Assembly (NCBI GenBank): GCA_002683395.1
Contig: NYTG01000069.1
Coordinates: forward strand, 9,015 to 14,269
Direction of reading: 5' to 3'
Source of the DNA: Halieaceae bacterium
Lineage (GTDB): Bacteria > Pseudomonadota > Gammaproteobacteria > Pseudomonadales > Halieaceae
DNA length: 5,255 nucleotides
In this document: positions 1 through 5,255 of the stretch, one piece after another
Layout: every line of letters begins with the position of its first letter
Position numbering within the stretch: position 1 is the first letter of the stretch
The notes under the pieces: model-generated
What the model was told of the DNA's origin: nothing
Databases searched by the model: none
What the model saw: the letters and a program-made list of their open reading frames with translations, nothing else
Position numbers and translations under genes: made by a program

Positions 1-264
1 GAGCAGCTCAAAACGCCAGAGCACACCGAGGACTCCAGCTCAGTTGACGAGATACCCGACTGGCCTGTTTCCCTAAAGGAGTTGCTGCGCGAGGCTGAGC
101 TGAGTTGGTTACAACGTGCATTGAAGGCCTGTGGGCAGCGACAAAATGACGCCGCCAAACTGCTGGACTTATCTTATGACCAGATGCGTGCCCTGATGCG
201 CAAACACGACCTGACCACCCGGCCGGGTCGGCAAAAAAAGACCGCAAGTAAGACGCATCCCTGA
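1..264 (+). CDS. Sigma-54-dependent transcriptional activator, C-terminal DNA-binding end (partial, 5' end outside window)
   Basis: The frame is open from the first base, so this is the last 87 residues of a longer protein; the TTG at 82 is an internal codon, not a start. Residues about 30-70 match the C-terminal Fis-type helix-turn-helix of bacterial enhancer-binding proteins: a helix with LQRAL, a short turn containing GQRQNDAAKLL, then the recognition helix LSYDQMRALMRKHDL. E. coli PspF ends in a closely similar pattern (LGLTYHQFRALLKKH), so a PspF-like or other single-domain activator is possible. In this family a central AAA+ domain contacts sigma-54 RNA polymerase, and the C-terminal HTH binds upstream activator sites. 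The preceding acidic, Ser-rich stretch (residues 1-20) looks like a linker, and a basic tail (RPGRQKKTASK) follows the HTH. The AAA+ domain and any sensory domain lie off the left edge, so neither signal nor target can be read. The gene converges on the glycosyltransferase with 25 nt between the stops. Confidence 0.85.
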   Translation, partial: EQLKTPEHTEDSSSVDEIPDWPVSLKELLREAELSWLQRALKACGQRQNDAAKLLDLSYDQMRALMRKHDLTTRPGRQKKTASKTHP

Positions 265-289
265 CACACCCCGCCTTCAGGGACTCCAT
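265..289. other. 25-nt convergent junction
   Basis: The regulator (+) and the glycosyltransferase (-) end only 25 nt apart. I see no hairpin with a T-run on either strand, so there is no recognisable bidirectional terminator within the gap; termination may lie inside the opposing gene or be Rho-dependent. Confidence 0.5.
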
Positions 290-1405
290 TTAGTCGGCAG
301 AGCGGGCCGCCATTACGGCGCGATACACCTCCAGGTTACCCTCCGCCATCACTGGAATAGAAAACTCCCGCAGCATCCGTGCCCGTCCCATCTGGCCGAA
401 CGCGTTCGCCTGAGCGGGAGCCGACAGCAGTTGCTCCATTGCCATCTCGAGCGCCTTCGCGTCGCCCGGTGGAGTCAGCACACCGGTTTCTCCATCGGTC
501 ACCGCCTCAGGCATACCCCCGGTGTCCGAGGCTATTACGGCGATACCCGCTGAGGCTGCCTGCAGCAACACCACTCCCAACCCCTCGGTGCGCGCAGGAT
601 GCACCAGAAAAGCCAGACTGGGCAGTACTGATTCAAGGTCGGAGAGAAATCCAACGCAATGAATGTGGTGTTCCAAATCCCGCTCGCGAATTTGCTCTTT
701 CAGAAGCGACTCCAAAGGCCCCTTTCCCATCACGAGCAAGTGAAGATCAGGCCACCTGACGACCAGCTCTGTCATGGCATCCAACAGCACGTCGTGGCCC
801 TTCCGGGGAATTAACTGGGCGGCGATACCAATGACAACGGCATGGTCAGGCAGCCCGAACCGCAATGCTAACGCGGAGCGATCTGCAGGCTGCTGAAACC
901 GCTCCCAATCAACCGCGCTACGCACACACGTCACCGCCTCTGCCGGCACACCGTCACTGATCATGACGTGGCGAATTCCTGCAGAGATCGCAATCACGTG
1001 ATCATAGAGACGGTATTTCAGCGCAACCGCCCAGCGACGTTCGTGGTGATCAACCCGGCGAGAGAGGATACATGGCAGCCGCAGCTTCCGGGCTGCAAGC
1101 CCCCCCCAAACATCGGCGCCACGCCGAGAGTGAAGGTGAACCAAACCGACCCGGTGCCGGACAAGAATTCGACGGATTCTTGAGACTGCGTGCCAATCGA
1201 GATCACCGTGGTAATCGATTTCTTCAACCTCGATACCCAGCCGGCGGGCACCCTCCCCGACCGCAGAGCCCCGGGGGCAGATGAGCAAGCTATCCACCTC
1301 CTCTTGAGGTAAGGCGGCCAGCAAGTACAGCACCTGCTGCGCACCACCATACAAATGCTTGCCCAACTCAATATGAGCCACTCGCAGCCGACCGTGGTCA
1401 CTCAT
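290..1405 (-). CDS. Glycosyltransferase family 4 (GT-B fold, WaaG/RfaB-like)
   Basis: This 371-residue protein has the usual length and two-domain layout of retaining GT4 enzymes, which move a sugar from a nucleotide-sugar donor to a lipid, LPS or other acceptor at the cytoplasmic face of the membrane. The N-terminal Rossmann domain begins with a beta strand and glycine loop (HIELGKHLYGGAQQV, residues 11-25), typical of the acceptor side. The C-terminal donor domain holds AQLIPRKGHD (196-205), with the basic pair R201/K202 where the donor phosphates bind. It also holds HPARTEGLGVVLLQAASAG (269-287), the family's EX7E position, and then SDTGGMPEAV. The second Glu of EX7E is Gln here (E274...Q282). 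No transmembrane segment or signal peptide is evident. ATG at 1405 is the only start between the in-frame stop upstream and the conserved N-terminal strand, but no clear Shine-Dalgarno precedes it. The aminotransferase ends 61 nt upstream on the same strand. Donor and acceptor cannot be told from sequence; LPS core or exopolysaccharide synthesis is the general expectation. Confidence 0.9.
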   Translation of the reverse strand: MSDHGRLRVAHIELGKHLYGGAQQVLYLLAALPQEEVDSLLICPRGSAVGEGARRLGIEVEEIDYHGDLDWHAVSRIRRILVRHRVGLVHLHSRRGADVWGGLAARKLRLPCILSRRVDHHERRWAVALKYRLYDHVIAISAGIRHVMISDGVPAEAVTCVRSAVDWERFQQPADRSALALRFGLPDHAVVIGIAAQLIPRKGHDVLLDAMTELVVRWPDLHLLVMGKGPLESLLKEQIRERDLEHHIHCVGFLSDLESVLPSLAFLVHPARTEGLGVVLLQAASAGIAVIASDTGGMPEAVTDGETGVLTPPGDAKALEMAMEQLLSAPAQANAFGQMGRARMLREFSIPVMAEGNLEVYRAVMAARSAD

Positions 1406-1466
1406 GAGAAAGCGCCAAGCAAATTCACAGCGTTGGGTCGGTCGGGGCGAGGCCGGCGCATCGCAT

Positions 1467-2810
1467 TCAGATCAGTTTTTCAGCGGTGACCCAATCCGAT
1501 GTGAGATTCAGCGCCGCCCCCAACTTTTCAACCAGCTCATCCACGTGCTGCCTGTCGATGATCAAGGGTGGGCATACCGCAATGCGGTTGCCTCCCAGTG
1601 GCCGGACAATCAGTCCGTTCTGCTCTGCCGCTTTGGCGCAAAACTGACTCACTTTCATCCCGTCAAAAGGCCTTTTACTGTCCTTATCAGCCACCAGCTC
1701 CAGCGCACCGATCATGCCTACGCCAGCAACTTCGCCGACCAGAGGATGATCGCTGAATGTCGCTAGCTGTGTTTGCAGGTACTCACCGACCCTCGCAGCA
1801 TGATCAAAAATCTGATCGCGGACATAAATATCGATGACCTTACTGGCTACCGCACACCCCAGCGGATGACCGCTGTAGGTATACCCATGACCGAACACGC
1901 CGACCGCTTCTGCGGAGGCATTGATACAATCGGCAATATCACCCTGAACAATGGCCGCTGATACCGGCACGTAAGCGGAAGAGAGCGCCTTGGCGAGCGT
2001 CATCATCTGCGGACGCATGCCAACTTTATTCGCACCAAAGTCGGTGCCAAGCCGCCCGAAGCCACAGATGACCTCATCGTCCCAGAGCCAGATACCATAG
2101 CGATCGAGTACCGTCTGTATCGCCTCGAAATACCCCTTGGGCGGAACGATGACACCACCGGCACCACTGACAGGCTCAGCGATCATCGCCGCGATGGTAT
2201 CGGGCCCTTCCGCGAGTATGAGCGCCTCGAGTTCCTCTGCCCGGCGGGCCACAAAGTCTGCTTCAGTCTCGCCTTCGTTGGCACCGCGATAATAATGCGC
2301 CGATCCAGTACGCAGCACACCGAGCGCCTCAAAGGGTAGCTGGAAATGGGCGTGATTGGTTGGAATCGCGGTTAACGCCGCCGCGGCGAGCGTGACGCCA
2401 TGGTAACCCTGCTCCCGGGCAATCACCTTAAAGCGATTGGGCTGACCCGACGCCTCGGCGTGGTAGCGGATCAGTTTCAGCAACGTATCGTTGGCATCGG
2501 ACCCGGAGTTCCCCAGAAAGACTCTGCCATCTTGGATTGGCACCATCGCCGCTAACTTGTCGGCTAACTCGATAGCCGAGGCATGGGTTTTTCCGCCGAA
2601 CATGTGACTGAAACTCAGCTCCCGCATTTGCCGCTCAGCCACCTCAATAACTTCCTCATTGCCGTAGCCGAGTGCGGTGCACCACAACCCCGCCATTCCT
2701 TCCAGGTATTGCTTTCCCTGCTTATCAAAAATATAAGGGCCCTCACCCCGTGCCACGACCATCTGCTCGGCCATTGCGGGGTTGGTGGTGGGATAAATCA
2801 TGGCAGTCAT
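1467..2810 (-). CDS. Class III (omega-) aminotransferase, PLP-dependent, putrescine/omega-amine:pyruvate type
   Basis: The product is a fold-type I PLP enzyme of 447 residues, the normal length of the family. Visible active-site elements are W43 in GLWC, the phosphate-cup motif GSDANDT (103-109; most relatives have Glu where D105 is), YHG (136-138) whose Tyr stacks on PLP, DEVICGFGRLG with D245 bonding the pyridine nitrogen, K274 in LAKALSSAY as the Schiff-base lysine, and T311 in GYTYSGHP reaching the partner subunit's PLP phosphate. R403 in RPLG matches the flipping arginine of Vibrio fluvialis omega-transaminase, which binds the carboxylate of the keto acid. Resemblance to SpuC and to the Vibrio enzyme suggests primary amine (diamine, beta-alanine or similar) plus pyruvate giving aldehyde plus alanine; the exact amine is unknown. 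I chose the ATG at 2810 because AAGGGAGAG lies 8 nt upstream. An in-frame ATG at 2852 would add 14 residues but has no ribosome binding site. An aldehyde dehydrogenase lies upstream on the same strand. Confidence 0.93.
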   Translation of the reverse strand: MTAMIYPTTNPAMAEQMVVARGEGPYIFDKQGKQYLEGMAGLWCTALGYGNEEVIEVAERQMRELSFSHMFGGKTHASAIELADKLAAMVPIQDGRVFLGNSGSDANDTLLKLIRYHAEASGQPNRFKVIAREQGYHGVTLAAAALTAIPTNHAHFQLPFEALGVLRTGSAHYYRGANEGETEADFVARRAEELEALILAEGPDTIAAMIAEPVSGAGGVIVPPKGYFEAIQTVLDRYGIWLWDDEVICGFGRLGTDFGANKVGMRPQMMTLAKALSSAYVPVSAAIVQGDIADCINASAEAVGVFGHGYTYSGHPLGCAVASKVIDIYVRDQIFDHAARVGEYLQTQLATFSDHPLVGEVAGVGMIGALELVADKDSKRPFDGMKVSQFCAKAAEQNGLIVRPLGGNRIAVCPPLIIDRQHVDELVEKLGAALNLTSDWVTAEKLI

Positions 2811-2816
2811 GCGGGT

Positions 2817-2825
2817 CTCTCCCTT
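2817..2825 (-). promoter_or_regulatory. Ribosome binding site of the aminotransferase (decides its start)
   Basis: On the minus strand AAGGGAGAG is a purine-rich Shine-Dalgarno sequence; its GGGAG core ends 8 nt before the ATG at 2810. The alternative ATG at 2852 is preceded by pyrimidine-rich CACTCTTT, which cannot serve. This supports the 447-residue form over the 461-residue one. Confidence 0.7.
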
Positions 2826-2881
2826 CACGTCTAATCTGGCTAATGTGGGCATAAAGAGTGTATCGGCTCCGGGTAAAAGCC

Positions 2882-2901
2882 ACTACTACCCCGGTGGTGG
2901 T
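2882..2901. repeat. Imperfect palindrome (possible operator) upstream of the aminotransferase
   Basis: The + strand reads ACTACTACCC immediately followed by CGGTGGTGGT. The arms pair at nine of ten positions if two T:G pairs are allowed, and the trinucleotide period (ACT/ACC against GGT) makes the symmetry partly a result of low complexity. It lies 72-91 nt upstream of the aminotransferase start, a position where a repressor or activator could act. It has no T-run, so it is not an intrinsic terminator. No known operator consensus was recognised. Confidence 0.25.
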
Positions 2902-2939
2902 AATCATCCTTGCTTCACGTGTGCCGTTCTTCAAGGCGC

Positions 2940-2959
2940 GGCCCATCACAATACGGGCC
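2940..2959. other. Small GC-rich hairpin after the zinc-ribbon-like gene
   Basis: GGCCC at 2940-2944 and GGGCC at 2955-2959 form a perfect 5-bp stem around a 10-nt loop, extendable by two pairs across a one-base bulge. It starts 23 nt beyond the stop codon of the small gene on the minus strand. No run of T follows on that strand (GCGCCTTGAAG), so it is not a standard intrinsic terminator. It might stabilise the 3' end of the upstream message or be accidental in GC-rich DNA. Confidence 0.2.
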
Positions 2960-2982
2960 AGCCGCAGCATGGGTGCGGTAAA

Positions 2983-3156
2983 TCAGGTTGCTTTCACTTT
3001 TTCCTTTCCGCACCGATCACAGCGAAAACGGGTAATTAACTCTCCCTTATGCACCGCAAAGGGATCACTTTTGACGGGACGCCATTTATGGTGGCCATTC
3101 CGGCACAGCGCCTGATTAGCTTTTTTGGGTTTTTCGAAAACGAGAATGTCAGCCAT
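2983..3156 (-). CDS. 57-residue conserved-looking Cys/His (zinc-ribbon-like) small protein
   Basis: A complete frame from ATG (3156) to TGA (2983-2985) encodes 57 residues. The N-terminus MADILVFEKPKK is followed by ALCRNGHHKWRPV and, near the end, RCDRCGKEKVKAT. C18, H22/H23, C46 and C49 give a C-x3-H...C-x2-C pattern that could hold one zinc ion, like a minimal zinc ribbon. The remainder is strongly basic (11 Lys, 6 Arg), with no signal peptide or membrane segment, so it is probably cytoplasmic. From memory it resembles short uncharacterised gammaproteobacterial proteins sharing the LC..G.H.W and C..CG pattern; I could not search this. The start is forced: the glpK stop lies in the same frame, two codons upstream. 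No Shine-Dalgarno is visible, so translation probably depends on ribosomes ending glpK. Function is unknown; nucleic-acid binding or a protein-protein adaptor role would fit the composition but is speculation. Confidence 0.8.
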   Translation of the reverse strand: MADILVFEKPKKANQALCRNGHHKWRPVKSDPFAVHKGELITRFRCDRCGKEKVKAT

Positions 3157-3162
3157 GGCCCG

Positions 3163-4656
3163 TCAGCCGGTCGTTTTGGCACGATTGACTGCGCGCTGCC
3201 AGGCTTCGAGTCGCCGCCGCCGCGGACCGCTGCTCATGCGGCAGGGGAAACGCCGGTCGGCCCGCCAAACCTTTGCCAGCGAGTCAGTATCTTTCCAGAT
3301 TCCCACTCCGAGCCCGGCCAGAAAGCACGCTCCGGCCACGGTGGTCTCGATCACTTTCGGCCTCATGATGTCACGCCCCAGGTAATTTGCCTGCAGCTGC
3401 ATGAGCAAGTTATTGGCGGCCGCCCCTCCATCCACCTTCAGCTCGCCCATTCTGCGCCCCAGGTCGCGTTCCATGGCGCGCAAAATATCGACGTTCTGAA
3501 GTGCCATCGCCTCCAGCGTCGCTCTCGCGAGATGCGCCGCACTCGCGCCTCGGGTTAGTCCCGAGATCACACCCCGGGCATCGGGGTCCCAATGCGGGGC
3601 ACCCAACCCTGTCAGTGCGGGCACAAACTCCAGCCCCCCCGCATCCGACACTCCCGCCGCCAGCTTTTCAATATCAGCGGCTCGCTTAATAATGCCCAGC
3701 TCGTCGCGAAGCCACTGCACCGCGGCGCCACAAATGAATGCACCGCCCTCCAGCGCATAGACCGGCGTCTTCTGTCCCGGCAGCTGCCACGCCACCGTGC
3801 TCAGCAGGCCCGCATCGCTGTGCATTCGATCGTGTCCCGTGTTCATCAAAATAAAAGAACCGGTGCCAAAAGTGCACTTTGCCGCACCTCGATCAAACCC
3901 TGCCTGGCCAAACAGCGCAGACTGCTGGTCCCCGGCGATACCCGTAATCGGAATACCATCAGGAAGCCCGGGCATCCCGAGCGTCCGACCCAGGTCACCG
4001 CTCGATGGAATAATGTCGGGCAGGAGGTTGCGAGGCACGTTGAATAACTTCAGCAAGTCTGGATCCCAGTCCAGCGTACCTAGATTCATCAAGGACGTGC
4101 GCGAGGCGTTCGAGACGTCGGTCGCGTGCACGACACCACCGGTAAGCCGCGCCAACAGATAGCAGTCGATTGTGCCCGCCACAATCTCACCCCGTCTCGC
4201 GCGACCGCGGGCACCGTCAATATCGTTTAACAACCAGCGGAATTTACTGGCGGAGAAATAGGGGTCTAATACCAGCCCGGTCCGATCCCGCACCATAGGC
4301 TCAAGACCCTTCTTGCGCAGACCTTCGCAGAAACTCGCTGTTCGCCGGCACTGCCAAACGATCGCATTACCGAGCGGCTTGCCCGTACGACGCTCCCATA
4401 GCAGCGCCGTCTCTCGCTGGTTGGTAATGCCAATGCAGGCCACGTCAGCAGGCCGACACAGCCCTTTGCGGAAAACCGCGCGGATCCCCTTTAGCACCGT
4501 CGCCCAGATTGCCTCCGCGTCATGTTCCACCCACCCCGGTTTAGGGTAAATCTGAGGGAACTCATAGTTAACGCTACCCAACAGAGCGCCGCGGGCATTC
4601 ATGACGGCCACCGTCGTACCGGTCGTGCCCTGATCGATCGCCAGGATCGCTTTCAC
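3163..4656 (-). CDS. glpK: Glycerol kinase (FGGY family)
   Basis: The enzyme phosphorylates glycerol with ATP to sn-glycerol 3-phosphate (EC 2.7.1.30) in the cytoplasm. The 497-residue length is normal and collinear with E. coli GlpK. Visible motifs are the ATP-binding DQGTTG (8-13), FPQIYPKPGWVEHD (33-46), the glycerol-binding NQRE (79-82) and DPYF (131-134), NASRT (183-187), GIAGDQQ with catalytic base D243, the adenine-domain FGTGSF, and the C-terminal FGGY signature region around DGGAAANNLLMQ (409-420). The E. coli loop GGKGGTR that binds the inhibitor fructose 1,6-bisphosphate is replaced by GMPGLPDG (227-234), and the Glu of the EIIA-Glc zinc site aligns by eye with P478 in SSGPRRRR. 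Insensitivity to both regulators is therefore likely. The start is GTG at 4656, the only start after an in-frame TGA six codons upstream; GGGGCGA gives a weak ribosome site. The aldehyde dehydrogenase stops 28 nt upstream and the small Cys/His gene begins 6 nt downstream. Confidence 0.96.
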   Translation of the reverse strand: MKAILAIDQGTTGTTVAVMNARGALLGSVNYEFPQIYPKPGWVEHDAEAIWATVLKGIRAVFRKGLCRPADVACIGITNQRETALLWERRTGKPLGNAIVWQCRRTASFCEGLRKKGLEPMVRDRTGLVLDPYFSASKFRWLLNDIDGARGRARRGEIVAGTIDCYLLARLTGGVVHATDVSNASRTSLMNLGTLDWDPDLLKLFNVPRNLLPDIIPSSGDLGRTLGMPGLPDGIPITGIAGDQQSALFGQAGFDRGAAKCTFGTGSFILMNTGHDRMHSDAGLLSTVAWQLPGQKTPVYALEGGAFICGAAVQWLRDELGIIKRAADIEKLAAGVSDAGGLEFVPALTGLGAPHWDPDARGVISGLTRGASAAHLARATLEAMALQNVDILRAMERDLGRRMGELKVDGGAAANNLLMQLQANYLGRDIMRPKVIETTVAGACFLAGLGVGIWKDTDSLAKVWRADRRFPCRMSSGPRRRRLEAWQRAVNRAKTTG

Positions 4657-4684
4657 AGCTCGCCCCGTCTTTCAGTGCAGCAAT

Positions 4685-5255
4685 TCAGGCCGCCTCAAAG
4701 CCCGAAATAGCCTTGATCTCGAGGTAGTCCGTAAAACCATGGGCGCCCCATTCACGACCATTACCCGATTGCTTGTAGCCACCAAACGGCACGTCCAAAC
4801 CACCGGAAGCACCGTTGATATGCACGTTGCCCGCGCGAATACGCGCTGCCACCTGACGGGCGTGTTCGAGGTCACCACTTTGCACGTAACCCGCCAACCC
4901 ATAGGGCGTGTCATTAGCGATCTGAATGGCCTCTTCCTCGCTGTCATAGGGAATCATGACCAGCACGGGACCGAAAATTTCCTGCTGCGCAACAGTCATG
5001 TCGTTACTGACATCAGAGAACACCGTGGGTCGAACGTAGTAGCCCCGATCCATCCCTTCGGGCAGGCCCGGACCGCCGCAGACCACCTTGCCGCCCTCGG
5101 CTATCCCCGCCTCGATGAGGCCCTGAATCTTGTCCCACTGGATTTTGGAAATGACCGGACCCATGGTAGTCGACTCTTCACTCGTGGGACCCATCACCAC
5201 ACTCTCCGTGACCTTGGCGGCGATCGCCTCCGCTTGCGCGAGAAGGCCTCGCGGC
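4685..5255 (-). CDS. NAD(P)-dependent aldehyde dehydrogenase, C-terminal part (partial, 5' end outside window)
   Basis: The frame is open to the right edge, giving the last 189 of probably about 470-500 residues; the GTG at 5200 is internal. The fragment begins just after the expected catalytic cysteine region. It then shows MGPVISKIQWDKIQGLIEAG (31-50 of the fragment), GYYVRPTVFSDV, and QEIFGPV (91-97), whose Glu contacts the nicotinamide ribose in this family. NDTPYGLAGYV (114-124), AGNVHING and the terminal PFGGYKQSGNGRE (156-168) with YLEIKAI are the usual oligomerisation and C-terminal signatures. The family oxidises an aldehyde to its acid with NAD(P)+ in the cytoplasm. The catalytic Cys and the coenzyme-choosing residues lie outside the window, so substrate and cofactor cannot be assigned. 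It is the first visible gene of a likely transcript with glpK. An omega-aminotransferase two genes downstream could supply aldehydes; a glycerol-derived or other short aldehyde is also possible. Confidence 0.93.
   Translation of the reverse strand, partial: PRGLLAQAEAIAAKVTESVVMGPTSEESTTMGPVISKIQWDKIQGLIEAGIAEGGKVVCGGPGLPEGMDRGYYVRPTVFSDVSNDMTVAQQEIFGPVLVMIPYDSEEEAIQIANDTPYGLAGYVQSGDLEHARQVAARIRAGNVHINGASGGLDVPFGGYKQSGNGREWGAHGFTDYLEIKAISGFEAA

Larger units (their letters stand above)
2811..2982. other. 172-nt intergenic region, candidate leader/promoter of the aminotransferase gene
   Basis: This is the longest gap in the minus-strand block. It separates the small zinc-ribbon-like gene from the aminotransferase. 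It contains the aminotransferase ribosome binding site, an imperfect palindrome at 2882-2901 and a small GC-rich hairpin at 2940-2959. I looked for a sigma-70 promoter reading leftwards and found only weak candidates: TTTACC followed after 17 nt by TTATGC, and a TACACT without a good -35 partner. There is no convincing -24/-12 sigma-54 element either. The octamer CTTCACGT (+ strand) occurs twice, at 2822-2829 and about 2912-2919, which may be chance. Short frames can be read through it on both strands, but none has a ribosome binding site or recognisable content. Whether the aminotransferase is transcribed independently or by read-through from glpK is open. Confidence 0.4.

Noticed and set aside
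8..289. 93-codon minus-strand frame beyond the glycosyltransferase stop
   Set aside because: It is antisense to the recognisable Fis-type HTH coding sequence and has composition typical of a shadow frame.
1428..1466. ATG immediately after the aminotransferase stop (TGAATG, minus strand) opening a 12-14 codon frame before the glycosyltransferase
   Set aside because: It is very short, without a ribosome binding site or recognisable content, and ends before the glycosyltransferase start in another frame; most likely chance.
2811..2852. Upstream ATG at 2852 as the aminotransferase start (14 extra residues)
   Set aside because: No Shine-Dalgarno precedes it, while the ATG at 2810 has a good one at proper spacing, and the extra residues (MPTLARLDVKGETR) do not look like the family N-terminus.
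2743..2970. 75-codon minus-strand frame across the intergenic region (starting at 2970)
   Set aside because: It overlaps the aminotransferase start and N-terminal region in another frame, has no ribosome binding site, and its sequence shows no domain or motif.
3098..3136. T-rich run on the + strand (TTTTTTGGGTTTTTC) as an intrinsic terminator
   Set aside because: No stable GC stem directly precedes it, nothing on the + strand needs terminating there, and the bases encode the FEKPKKAN segment of the small protein on the minus strand.
3049..3558. Long + strand open frame of 169 codons opposite glpK and the small gene
   Set aside because: It lies antisense to the strongly recognised glpK, and its translation is Pro/Arg/His/Ser-rich low-quality sequence typical of a shadow frame. 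Other + strand frames over 379-759 and 3592-4162 were rejected for the same reason.

Overview
The window is a moderately GC-rich, densely coding piece of bacterial chromosome. Bacterial-type starts (one GTG), short intergenic gaps and a sigma-54-type regulator fragment point to a proteobacterium. The protein sequences read most like a marine gammaproteobacterium (Halieaceae/Cellvibrionales-like), but that is an impression from family resemblance and was not searched. I saw no rRNA, tRNA, CRISPR array, insertion sequence or phage gene.

Layout: on the + strand, bases 1-264 are the 3' end of a gene whose product ends in a Fis-type helix-turn-helix, as in sigma-54-dependent activators. It converges on a minus-strand block filling the rest of the window. 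In transcription order (right to left) that block is: the C-terminal part of an NAD(P)-dependent aldehyde dehydrogenase (runs off the right edge, stop at 4685), glycerol kinase glpK (4656-3163), a 57-residue zinc-ribbon-like protein (3156-2983) that is easy to miss, a class III omega-aminotransferase (2810-1467) and a GT4 glycosyltransferase (1405-290).

The aldehyde dehydrogenase, glpK and the small protein are packed closely (28-nt and 6-nt gaps) and look like one transcript. A 172-nt gap then precedes the aminotransferase, which has its own good ribosome binding site and may have its own promoter. The glycosyltransferase follows after 61 nt and is functionally unrelated as far as can be seen.

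A plausible shared theme is carbon and nitrogen scavenging. Omega-aminotransferases make aldehydes from primary amines, aldehyde dehydrogenases oxidise aldehydes to acids, and glycerol kinase feeds glycerol into central metabolism. That the three act together is inference from proximity. The most interesting items are the small Cys/His protein coupled to glpK, separated from it by a single in-frame TGA codon in a leaky context, and the apparent loss from this GlpK of the two classical enterobacterial allosteric sites. I found no clear evidence for a wholly new multi-gene system.
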